A stretch of 5,213 nt of DNA from Bacteriovoracaceae bacterium (lineage in GTDB: Bacteria; Bdellovibrionota; Bacteriovoracia; Bacteriovoracales; Bacteriovoracaceae), in contig JAKLJM010000188.1 in the NCBI GenBank assembly GCA_023151145.1, forward strand, positions 1 to 5,213, written 5' to 3'. The translations under genes and the position numbers were made by a program. Positions 1 to 5,213 of the stretch are shown here, one piece after another. The notes below the pieces were generated by a model, which saw only the letters and a program-made list of their open reading frames with translations, was not told where the DNA came from and did not search any database. Every line of letters begins with the position of its first letter. Position 1 is the stretch's first letter.

Positions 1-15
1 ACAAAGGGAGAAAGA

Positions 16-1254
16 ATGCGCGCATACTTAAGTTTATTAATGGTTGTTGCACTTGGCATGGGATTACAGGCCCCAGTTCAAGCTCAAACAACAACGACGA
101 CAACTAAAAAAGAAGCTAAGAAAACAGCGAAAAAAACAGAAGTTAAAACTGAAGTTGTTAAAGCTGAAGAAGTAAAACCAGTTGAAGTTAAAAAAGAAGA
201 AGAGAAAAAAGAAGAAGAGAAAAAAGAAGAAGAGAAAAAAGAAGAACCAAAAGCAATTACACCAGTAATTGTTTCTCACTCATCTTCTCGTTCATTTAAT
301 CTAAAAACAGATATTGCAAGCCTTAGAGCAAATGATCCAAAAGACTCATTGGTTAAGTATTCTGCATATTGGGGTTTCGATTATGTTTCTGAACCACAAG
401 CTTCTGTTGGTGGAGTAGTAAATAAGGATTATAAAAAACAACGTGCGATTGTTTATCCTGGATTCTCACTTACTTATGATAAAAAATGGAATTACGGCTT
501 TGCTCCTGAATTTCGTTATAATAACGGATACCAAACTGGTGGATATCCAACTCCAAAGGGAAGACTCGAATATGTGCGTGGTCTTTTCAATATAACTAGA
601 AAAAATGTTCTAAATGAAAAAGATCATGGATTTAATTTAGATGTTGGTTACGTAAGAAGAGTATTTAATAAAGGTGTTCTTAATAATAATGGTAATCACC
701 GTTTAAGAACTGTTTTAAGTAAAACTGTAAATGATAAAATCAATTTCTCTATTTTTAATGAGATTCTTTACAATGCTACTGATAATTGGGCAAAAGCTAC
801 ATTAAACAATGATACTGGTGTATATGATAACAACCAGTGGAAATTTATTGATAACATTAAACCAAGAGTAAACGTTACTTTAACTGAAAAACTAGCGCTT
901 ACATTCGTTTATGATATCAACGTTTCTTTCTACCACAGAGATGTAAATCAAGTTCCTCATAAAAAAGATTTTACATCAGAAAATCACCACATTATTGTTT
1001 ATACAATCAACGACAAATATTCATTAGGATCTGATTTTAAGTTTAATTACTCCTATGATAGATCAGGTAACCCTGACCAAAGCTTAATTATTGCTCCGTA
1101 CACTACAGTATACGTAACTCCAACTACAAGTATCTCATTTGAAGTTGCATGGACTTACAGTCAAGCTAACGACAACTACGATGGGTTTGCTCCAAAAAGA
1201 AACTTCCATCAATACCCGGATCTTGCGATCTACTTTTTCCAAACTTTATTCTAA
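16..1254 (+). CDS. Predicted outer-membrane beta-barrel protein with Lys/Glu-rich periplasmic linker
   Basis: I do not recognise the family, but the architecture is clear over 412 residues. Residues 1-23 form a Sec signal peptide: short basic start (MR), hydrophobic core about 4-19, and a VQA cleavage site at 21-23. A Thr run (25-30) and a strongly charged Lys/Glu/Ala segment (31-79) follow. From about 112 to the end the sequence alternates polar and aromatic/hydrophobic residues in short strands broken by Asn/Gly/Asp-rich turns, by eye about 12-14 strands. It ends in YFFQTLF; a terminal Phe with alternating aromatic or hydrophobic residues is the usual BAM-recognised barrel signal. The ATG is preceded by GGGAG at 6-10, five bases away, and the signal peptide begins exactly there. 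Its own promoter lies outside the window, and it is isolated from downstream genes by the terminator at 1263-1294. Porin, channel or structural protein cannot be decided; outer-membrane location is fairly sure. Confidence 0.85.
   Translation: MRAYLSLLMVVALGMGLQAPVQAQTTTTTTKKEAKKTAKKTEVKTEVVKAEEVKPVEVKKEEEKKEEEKKEEEKKEEPKAITPVIVSHSSSRSFNLKTDIASLRANDPKDSLVKYSAYWGFDYVSEPQASVGGVVNKDYKKQRAIVYPGFSLTYDKKWNYGFAPEFRYNNGYQTGGYPTPKGRLEYVRGLFNITRKNVLNEKDHGFNLDVGYVRRVFNKGVLNNNGNHRLRTVLSKTVNDKINFSIFNEILYNATDNWAKATLNNDTGVYDNNQWKFIDNIKPRVNVTLTEKLALTFVYDINVSFYHRDVNQVPHKKDFTSENHHIIVYTINDKYSLGSDFKFNYSYDRSGNPDQSLIIAPYTTVYVTPTTSISFEVAWTYSQANDNYDGFAPKRNFHQYPDLAIYFFQTLF
190..246 (+). repeat. 15-bp in-frame tandem repeat encoding KKEEE units
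   Basis: Unit AAAAAAGAAGAAGAG occurs three times exactly (190-204, 205-219, 220-234), followed by a fourth copy identical over its first 12 bases (235-246). It encodes residues 59-77 of the outer-membrane protein as repeated KKEEE. Because the unit is a multiple of three, gain or loss of copies would change linker length without breaking the frame. Confidence 0.95.
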
Positions 1255-1262
1255 TGACTTAC

Positions 1263-1294
1263 AAAAAACCCCCTCAGATGAGGGGGTTTTTTTT
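1263..1294 (+). terminator. Strong intrinsic (Rho-independent) terminator
   Basis: A perfect 7-bp GC-rich stem (CCCCCTC at 1269-1275 with GAGGGGG at 1280-1286) closes an AGAT loop and is followed by eight T (1287-1294). Six A at 1263-1268 can extend the stem by pairing with the T run. It begins 8 bases after the stop of the outer-membrane protein gene, so it ends that transcript and separates it from the next unit. The A-tract would also permit activity on the opposite strand, but no minus-strand gene is present to use it. Confidence 0.95.
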
Positions 1295-1323
1295 GCCTAT
1301 CCCCGACTCTTTCACTCTTTCAA

Positions 1324-1350
1324 TAAATTTTCCATCAACTAAGCCGATAA
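1324..1350 (+). promoter_or_regulatory. Sigma-28 (FliA)-type promoter for the GYF-tmk-delta' unit
   Basis: TAAATTTT at 1324-1331, an 11-base spacer (1332-1342) and GCCGATAA at 1343-1350 match the enterobacterial FliA consensus TAAAGTTT-N11-GCCGATAA at 15 of 16 positions with exact spacing. The expected transcription start is near 1356-1358, giving a leader of about 15 bases that still contains the ribosome-binding site GAGGA (1361-1365). The site lies just after the upstream terminator and just before the ATG at 1372, where a promoter is needed. An overlapping sigma-70 -10-like TAAATA (1348-1353) exists but lacks a convincing -35 at the right distance. Use in this organism is inferred from the match alone. 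Confidence 0.75.
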
Positions 1351-1371
1351 ATATCCCAGCGAGGAATTTAT

Positions 1372-2547
1372 ATGGTGGCATTAAAAAAACCTAAACTTAA
1401 AAACTTAATCGATGTTTGCATCAGTGTTGAAGACTTTAAAAAGCTTCATATGACTGAAATTGAAAACACCACTTGGATTGAAGTGGAATTTCAAGGTGAT
1501 GTCATGGGCTATGCAAAAGCAGAGGATTTTAGGGAGCTAAATTTAGATAATCCACTAAACACTGACAATGTACGCATACGAAATTATGGGTCAGAGGAAT
1601 TTAAATCTTTATTTGAACATCCCTTGTTTCAGAGAAGAAAACCTCAACTTATTAGTGCTGAAAGTTTAAGTGCTGAATCAGAGCTTTATTATATTTTAAA
1701 AAATGGTCAAAAAACAGGTCCCTTCGCCTCTCATGAACTTCATCAAATGATGGATACAAGAGACTTACTCCCAACGGATTTAGTGAGTGTTGATCATGGA
1801 CAAAATTATGTAAAACTTTTTCAAATTGAAGGGTTTGATCGCCGAACTCTTAGAACCAATCATGAATTGCCATCGGCCATTAAAGATTCACTGGTCCAAA
1901 GAAACAAAGAAGAACATAATTACGTTAAAGATAATAATGATACTGACGCCATCGCCAGTCTCGCCTATTTGGGACAAATTAAAGCTGGAAAGATGAATGA
2001 TCGAGTTCAAGAAGAAAAACTTGAACACGAAATGAAGGAAAAATATACTTCTTATTCTAAAGGGATGATTTTTGTCTTCCTAGCTGTCGTGGCCTTTGCT
2101 TTATTCCAAATGAAAAGTTTTTTCCCTTTAAATTTTTTATCAACCAAAAAGCCAATTGGTGAACAACCAGAAATCTTAGAACCAGTAGGTGTTCCTTTTG
2201 AATCAAATACTCAAAACTCTGGTCAAAATAATATTGAAAACTCAGGTAGAAATAATATTAAATTTCAAGATGGTAATTTTCAAAATCGCCGCATAAACTC
2301 AGTGGTGCCAAGAAAAATAAAAAGCTTTGATCAATCTTCAACATTTAAAAATCAACGCAACGAAAATCGCGATGACACTACTACCCAATTCATTGAACCT
2401 GCGGATCATTATTACGATGACAACCCGGCTCCTATTGAGCTCGACCCAGTCCAATCACAAGTTTCAAAAGAAACCTATGAGCCAACTGAAGGTGAGATTA
2501 AACCCCAAGATTCCAACGGGCTTTTTGACCAGAACATTGCCAATTAA
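1372..2547 (+). CDS. GYF_2-domain single-pass membrane protein, function unknown
   Basis: The 391-residue protein has four parts. Residues 1-100 form an unrecognised, mostly polar N-terminal region. Residues 106-155 look like a GYF_2 (DUF4339) domain: YYILKNGQKTGPF, then a helix ending at L132-L133, then a 'PTDLVSV' strand and a conserved-looking 'YVKLFQIEGF' end. Such domains are thought to bind partners, often Pro-rich peptides. Residues about 231-255 (GMIFVFLAVVAFALF onward) form one hydrophobic helix. The flanking charge (KEKYTSYSK before it) suggests the N-terminus is cytoplasmic, though KK at 259-260 weakens this. Residues 256-391 are Asn/Gln/Asp-rich and probably disordered. The ATG has GAGGA at 1361-1365, six bases upstream; GTG at 1375 is a less likely start. 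First gene after the sigma-28-type promoter, it ends 24 bases before tmk. A membrane scaffold or adaptor is a guess; there is no catalytic motif. Confidence 0.85.
   Translation: MVALKKPKLKNLIDVCISVEDFKKLHMTEIENTTWIEVEFQGDVMGYAKAEDFRELNLDNPLNTDNVRIRNYGSEEFKSLFEHPLFQRRKPQLISAESLSAESELYYILKNGQKTGPFASHELHQMMDTRDLLPTDLVSVDHGQNYVKLFQIEGFDRRTLRTNHELPSAIKDSLVQRNKEEHNYVKDNNDTDAIASLAYLGQIKAGKMNDRVQEEKLEHEMKEKYTSYSKGMIFVFLAVVAFALFQMKSFFPLNFLSTKKPIGEQPEILEPVGVPFESNTQNSGQNNIENSGRNNIKFQDGNFQNRRINSVVPRKIKSFDQSSTFKNQRNENRDDTTTQFIEPADHYYDDNPAPIELDPVQSQVSKETYEPTEGEIKPQDSNGLFDQNIAN
2215..2262 (+). repeat. Imperfect 24-bp tandem repeat encoding NSGQNNIE / NSGRNNIK
   Basis: Two adjacent 24-base units (2215-2238 and 2239-2262) encode residues 282-289 and 290-297 of the GYF_2 protein. 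The peptides differ only at positions 4 (Gln/Arg) and 8 (Glu/Lys). They lie in the low-complexity tail after the transmembrane helix and look like a small internal duplication that has begun to diverge. Confidence 0.8.
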
Positions 2548-2554
2548 GAATAAA
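2525..2554 (+). promoter_or_regulatory. Weak candidate internal sigma-70 promoter before tmk
   Basis: TTGACC (2525-2530, five of six matches to the -35 consensus) is followed after 18 bases by AATAAA (2549-2554, four of six to the -10). It overlaps the end of the GYF_2 gene. The predicted start would fall around the tmk ribosome-binding site (AAGG at 2561-2564), which is uncomfortably close. It may be chance in AT-rich DNA; it is listed because it would uncouple tmk from the sigma-28-type promoter. Confidence 0.2.
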
Positions 2555-2571
2555 TTCCTTAAGGTAATTGT

Positions 2572-3285
2572 ATGAAAAATACAATTCCTCAAGAACTTAT
2601 TCAAAAATTTAGATCACCTGAATTTCCTGGCTCTTTCTTCATTAGTTTTGAAGGAATTGAAGGTGCAGGAAAATCGACACAAATTGCACGCTTGAAAGAC
2701 TATTTAGAAAAGAAAAATTTTCGCGTCCTAATTTTAAGAGAACCAGGTGGAACATTTTTTGGTGAACGTTTAAGAGAAGCCATCTTAAATGCTAAAACCG
2801 AACTTCACCCCTTGGCCGAAGCCCATTTATTTGCATCATCACGTACTCAACTTCTATCTGAAGTTACTTTAAAAGAATTAAACATTCCAAATACAGTTGT
2901 TATTTATGATCGCTATATAGATAGCTCACTTGCTTATCAAGGTGTTGCTAGAGGCTTAGGAGCTCGCGAGATTTTAGAAATTCATGGTCAATTCCCATTG
3001 ACTCTTGTTCCTCATTTAACGTTTTATTTAAAAATATCTCCAGAGACCTCTGAGAAAAGACAAAAAATGCGAAATGCACCGAAAGATTATTTCGAATCTA
3101 GAGGGATGAAGTTTTACGAGTCTTTAGTTGAAGGATATGATCTAGCAAGCTCACTTTTTAAAGAGCGCATTCTCACATTAAATGCTGAACAAACACTAGA
3201 TAATGTAGAGCTCGAAATTCAAGATGCCATCAATCAGCTCATTTCAAAAAGACCAACGAACTGGAACTCTGATTTAGAGACATGA
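2572..3285 (+). CDS. tmk: Thymidylate kinase (dTMP kinase)
   Basis: Phosphorylates dTMP to dTDP with ATP, an essential cytoplasmic step in dTTP synthesis. The family signatures occur in order: P-loop GIEGAGKST at residues 28-36, nucleotide-binding REPGGT at 56-61, DRYIDSSLAYQG at 113-124 (the family DRY/H...S..YQG motif), and a basic lid RQKMRNAPKDYFESRG at 163-178. The P-loop has no arginine at the position used by eukaryotic enzymes, while Arg/Lys are supplied by the lid, as in the bacterial (E. coli-like) type. At 237 residues it is somewhat longer than the usual 205-215, because about 20 residues precede the first core strand (FFISFEG). The ATG at 2572 has AAGG at 2561-2564, seven bases upstream. 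No internal Met lies before the P-loop, so the extension is probably real. The stop overlaps the next gene as ATGA, implying translational coupling with the delta' gene. Confidence 0.97.
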   Translation: MKNTIPQELIQKFRSPEFPGSFFISFEGIEGAGKSTQIARLKDYLEKKNFRVLILREPGGTFFGERLREAILNAKTELHPLAEAHLFASSRTQLLSEVTLKELNIPNTVVIYDRYIDSSLAYQGVARGLGAREILEIHGQFPLTLVPHLTFYLKISPETSEKRQKMRNAPKDYFESRGMKFYESLVEGYDLASSLFKERILTLNAEQTLDNVELEIQDAINQLISKRPTNWNSDLET

Positions 3286-3302
3286 GACTCGACATGAGAC
3301 TC
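3279..3302 (+). repeat. Exact 12-bp tandem duplication at the tmk/delta' stop-start junction
   Basis: GACATGAGACTC occurs twice back to back (3279-3290 and 3291-3302). Each copy contains ATGA. The first holds both the tmk stop (TGA 3283-3285) and the upstream start of the delta' gene (ATG 3282). The second supplies an in-frame alternative ATG at 3294. The delta' protein therefore begins MRLDMRLS. Removing one copy would leave the tmk stop and the four-base overlap unchanged. Confidence 0.95.
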
Positions 3303-3980
3303 TCAGATCTTCTCCAAAAAAAATATCGCCAAGATCAACTTCCCTCGTTTGTAGTGGTGAAAAATCTTTGGACTGATGAACTTGAAAAAGAATTCATTCA
3401 AGAAACTCTTGCCCACGAAAACTCTGATGCTTCCAGATTTCAAATGGCCGAAAATTTAGATGTACTCTTTCTCACCCCTAGTGAGCGAGGTTACTTAGTA
3501 GATGACGGGGCCCTAGAAAGCGTGTTTAAATTTGTAAGTACTCGTCCCTTAAAATTAAAAAAGAAATGGGTCGTATGGACAAAATCTGAAGAAATTAATA
3601 ACACCCTTTTAAATAAACTCTTAAAAATTCTCGAAGAACCACCTTCCTTTGTACAGTTTCTTTTTTTAACTGACAGCAAAAAAGAACTTCTGCAAACCAT
3701 TCAAAGTAGGGCCATCACTTTAGTTGCAACCACTGAACGCAAGAGCTACGAAGATTCAGCGATGTATTCATTAGACTATACTGAGGCTTTTTCAAAGGTA
3801 AAAGAATTCGATGAAGAGGAAGAAACTCGCTTTATCCAACAAATGGTTAATGACATCAATAGTTATAAAAAAGCAGATGAGTTTTTAAAAACTCAAAAAC
3901 AAAATGATTTTGGACGTATCTTTCACCAATCTGCTGCTCACCGACTCTTTGCACTGAATCACTTAAAATCAACAAAATAG
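3282..3980 (+). CDS. holB: Short DNA polymerase III delta'-like clamp-loader subunit
   Basis: Predicted delta' subunit, part of the complex that opens and loads the sliding clamp during replication. The strongest evidence is the AAA+ core from N58 to about 147: NLDVLFLTP (family 'HPDv..l.P'), VFKFVSTRPLKLKKKWVVW (family 'l...l..rp..g..kv.ii'), then LLNKLLKILEEPP (109-121), FLFLTDSKKELLQTIQSRA (126-144). SRA at 142-144 replaces the usual SRC but keeps the arginine finger (R143) thought to act on the neighbouring DnaX ATPase. Walker A is missing (the expected region reads VVVKNLWTDELE), the acidic Walker B is replaced by WTKSEE, and no zinc-binding Cys cluster is present. At 232 residues, against about 330 in E. 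coli, little remains for the C-terminal collar. Start 3282 overlaps the tmk stop; ATG 3294 is an equally possible start and neither has a strong ribosome-binding site. The symbol rests on motifs and gene order. Confidence 0.8.
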   Translation: MRLDMRLSDLLQKKYRQDQLPSFVVVKNLWTDELEKEFIQETLAHENSDASRFQMAENLDVLFLTPSERGYLVDDGALESVFKFVSTRPLKLKKKWVVWTKSEEINNTLLNKLLKILEEPPSFVQFLFLTDSKKELLQTIQSRAITLVATTERKSYEDSAMYSLDYTEAFSKVKEFDEEEETRFIQQMVNDINSYKKADEFLKTQKQNDFGRIFHQSAAHRLFALNHLKSTK

Positions 3981-4000
3981 CACAAACTAGTGCTTTGTGC
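3980..4000 (+). repeat. Perfect 7-bp inverted repeat between the delta' gene and ricT
   Basis: GCACAAA (3980-3986) and TTTGTGC (3994-4000) flank a 7-base spacer, CTAGTGC. The first arm starts on the last base of the delta' stop codon, and the second ends one base before the -35 element of the ricT promoter. No T-run follows, so it is not a standard intrinsic terminator. It could be an operator, an RNA processing hairpin or a weak terminator; position next to the promoter slightly favours an operator. Confidence 0.5.
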
Positions 4001-4001
4001 A

Positions 4002-4030
4002 GTGACAAAACCCCTGACTCCAATCATAAT
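4002..4030 (+). promoter_or_regulatory. Sigma-70-like promoter for ricT
   Basis: GTGACA (4002-4007) matches the -35 consensus at five of six positions, and CATAAT (4025-4030) matches the -10 at five of six, with the ideal 17-base spacing. The expected start near 4037 leaves a leader of about 28 bases before the TTG start at 4065, with the ribosome-binding site inside it. The promoter suggests ricT can be transcribed apart from the genes upstream. Confidence 0.6.
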
Positions 4031-4054
4031 AAAGATTTGAATTAACTAAAATCT

Positions 4055-4059
4055 AGAGG
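4055..4059 (+). promoter_or_regulatory. Ribosome-binding site that decides the TTG start of ricT
   Basis: AGAGG lies five bases before TTG at 4065-4067. The reading frame has a stop at 4047-4049 and no ATG, GTG or TTG between that stop and 4065. The first in-frame ATG is at 4275, with only a poor purine stretch ahead of it. The site therefore favours TTG. Confidence 0.7.
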
Positions 4060-4064
4060 CTACT

Positions 4065-5213
4065 TTGGAAGATAAATATAGTAACGAGACAACTGAGTCT
4101 AATGAAACCAATGACACTAATCATATTAGTGACAACAATCAACAAGAACGATCTGATGAAGAAAATCACTATCGTGATGATCATGGTGGATCTGATGCAG
4201 AAGATGCTGAATTTGATTCTGCCCTAAAAGAAAGCGATGAGCCTGATTCACGTTTTAAAGATGGCGAAGAACTCATGTTGGTGCGTGTGCGTTTTCCTGG
4301 CAACGCAAAATCATTTCCCTTTTTAGTAGGTAAAAGAAAATTTCAATACGGTCAAAAAGTAATGGCCATGAGTGACCGTGGAATGACTGTTGGTTACATA
4401 AATTCATTTCCTTATAAAGTTACCTTTAACAAAACCATGCTCCCTCTTCGCTCCATAGCTCGCGAAGCAAGTGCTGAAGATATCCGTCAACAAATGGAAT
4501 TTCATGAATCAGAAAAAAAAGCTGAAGTCATTTGTTTAAGACTAATTGAAAGATACCAACTTGATATGGTTCTCACACACGTGGAATTTATTCAATTTGG
4601 TAAAAAAGCGGTTTTTTATTTTAATGCTCCTCAAAGAGTCGACTTTAGAGATCTCGTGAAAGATCTCGTTCAAGATTTAAAAATGCGAATTGAATTAAGA
4701 CAAATTTCAGTTCGTGATCGTGCCGCAGCTCTTGGAAGTATTGGGGCTTGTGGACTTCAGACTTGTTGTTCATCATTTTTAAAGAACTACGGAAACGTTT
4801 CTATAAAAATGGCAAAAAATCAAAACCTAGCGCTTATACCAAGTAAACTCAACGGAGTGTGTGGACAAATCAAGTGTTGTATTAAATACGAAGATGAAGT
4901 TTATAATGATAAACGCAAAAATCTTCCAAAAGAAGGCTCCATCATTCAAGCGAAAAATGGCGACTTCGGAAAAGTTCTACGCTTACACTTACTCATTGAA
5001 CAATTCGAAATGCTCACTGATTTTGGAGTTAAAAGAAAGTACGCTAGTAATCAATTCACCAAAGAATCACTTGAGCTTCCTGTGGATTATCGATTCCCAG
5101 AAACATTTGACAATATTACAGATGAAACAAAAACCGTAATTGGTCTTACAGTTCAAGAAGAATTGGTCTCAAAACGATTTAAAGAACTCATGGACAATGA
5201 CGATGAACTAGAA
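4065..5213 (+). CDS. ricT: RicT/YaaT-type PSP1-domain iron-sulfur protein (3' end outside window)
   Basis: The frame is open for 383 codons to the window edge without a stop. From about residue 70 it matches the PSP1/RicT family: VRVRFPG, VDFRDLVKDL (192-201), MRIELRQISVRDRAA (207-221), GACGLQTCCSSFL (227-239), VSIKMAKNQNL (245-255) and NGVCGQIKCCIKYE (263-276). The cysteines fall in two C-x4-CC groups (229/234/235 and 266/271/272). In Bacillus RicT, Cys residues help hold [4Fe-4S] clusters in the RicA-RicF-RicT complex, which works with RNase Y in mRNA maturation; partners here are unknown. Residues 2-70 form an acidic, probably disordered extension (25 Asp/Glu of 70) absent from the 275-residue Bacillus protein. 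The alternative start, ATG 4275 (residue 71), would give just the conserved core. TTG is preferred because of AGAGG at 4055-4059 and the promoter at 4002-4030. Gene order after tmk and delta' supports the assignment. Confidence 0.9.
   Translation, partial: MEDKYSNETTESNETNDTNHISDNNQQERSDEENHYRDDHGGSDAEDAEFDSALKESDEPDSRFKDGEELMLVRVRFPGNAKSFPFLVGKRKFQYGQKVMAMSDRGMTVGYINSFPYKVTFNKTMLPLRSIAREASAEDIRQQMEFHESEKKAEVICLRLIERYQLDMVLTHVEFIQFGKKAVFYFNAPQRVDFRDLVKDLVQDLKMRIELRQISVRDRAAALGSIGACGLQTCCSSFLKNYGNVSIKMAKNQNLALIPSKLNGVCGQIKCCIKYEDEVYNDKRKNLPKEGSIIQAKNGDFGKVLRLHLLIEQFEMLTDFGVKRKYASNQFTKESLELPVDYRFPETFDNITDETKTVIGLTVQEELVSKRFKELMDNDDELE

Noticed and set aside
31..252. Possible TonB-like identity of the first protein from its Lys/Glu/Pro-containing segment
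   Set aside because: TonB has an uncleaved membrane anchor and a specific C-terminal domain; this protein has a cleavable signal peptide and a beta-barrel ending in Phe.
64..279. Minus-strand open frame rich in Phe
   Set aside because: It is the reverse complement of the Lys/Glu repeat of the outer-membrane protein; its Phe runs simply reflect GAA/AAA codons on the other strand.
1139..1342. Overlapping + strand open frame crossing the gene end
   Set aside because: It runs through the end of the barrel gene and the intrinsic terminator and has no coding character of its own.
2557..2564. CCTTAAGG palindrome at the tmk ribosome-binding site
   Set aside because: Only 8 bp with no loop, and the flanking bases do not extend the symmetry consistently; part of it is simply the ribosome-binding site.
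2327..2575. Small + strand open frame overlapping the GYF_2 tail
   Set aside because: Out-of-frame shadow in a low-complexity AT-rich stretch, with no ribosome-binding site and no recognisable motif.
3491..3700. Minus-strand open frame inside the delta' gene
   Set aside because: It lies opposite the conserved AAA+ core; the + strand frame carries the family motifs.
4861..5139. Small + strand open frame inside ricT
   Set aside because: It is out of frame with ricT, whose frame there encodes the conserved cysteine motif and continues without a stop.

Overview
The window reads as chromosomal DNA from an AT-rich Gram-negative bacterium, with all genes on the + strand. A signal-peptide-bearing outer-membrane beta-barrel protein shows a diderm envelope. 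The gene order tmk - DNA polymerase III delta' - ricT (PSP1) resembles the tmk...holB-ricT(yaaT) cluster known from Firmicutes. The AT-rich composition, the unfamiliar barrel and a GYF_2 membrane protein together suggest the Bdellovibrionota (a Bacteriovorax/Halobacteriovorax-like lineage). That assignment is inference, not proof.

Layout. Bases 16-1254 encode a predicted outer-membrane barrel with a long Lys/Glu-rich periplasmic linker, closed by a strong intrinsic terminator (1263-1294). A separate transcription unit then begins. A near-perfect sigma-28 (FliA) type promoter at 1324-1350 precedes a 391-residue protein with a cytoplasmic GYF_2 domain, one transmembrane helix and an Asn/Gln-rich tail (1372-2547). 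Thymidylate kinase follows (tmk, 2572-3285). A short delta'-like clamp-loader subunit (3282-3980) overlaps the tmk stop by four bases, at a junction carrying an exact 12-bp tandem duplication. An 84-base gap holds a perfect 7-bp inverted repeat and a good sigma-70-like promoter. Last comes ricT (PSP1 family), starting at a TTG codon at 4065 and running off the window end at 5213. There is no gene-free stretch over 300 bases; the longest gaps are 117 and 84 bases.

How the genes may work together. Tmk makes dTDP for dTTP synthesis and delta' belongs to the replicative clamp loader, so this pair is a DNA-replication module. RicT is an iron-sulfur protein linked to RNA processing in Bacillus. The most notable signal is that this housekeeping set, led by an uncharacterised membrane protein, sits behind a flagellar-type sigma-28 promoter, while ricT appears to have its own housekeeping promoter. 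I see no clear evidence of a mobile element, CRISPR array, RNA gene or defence system.
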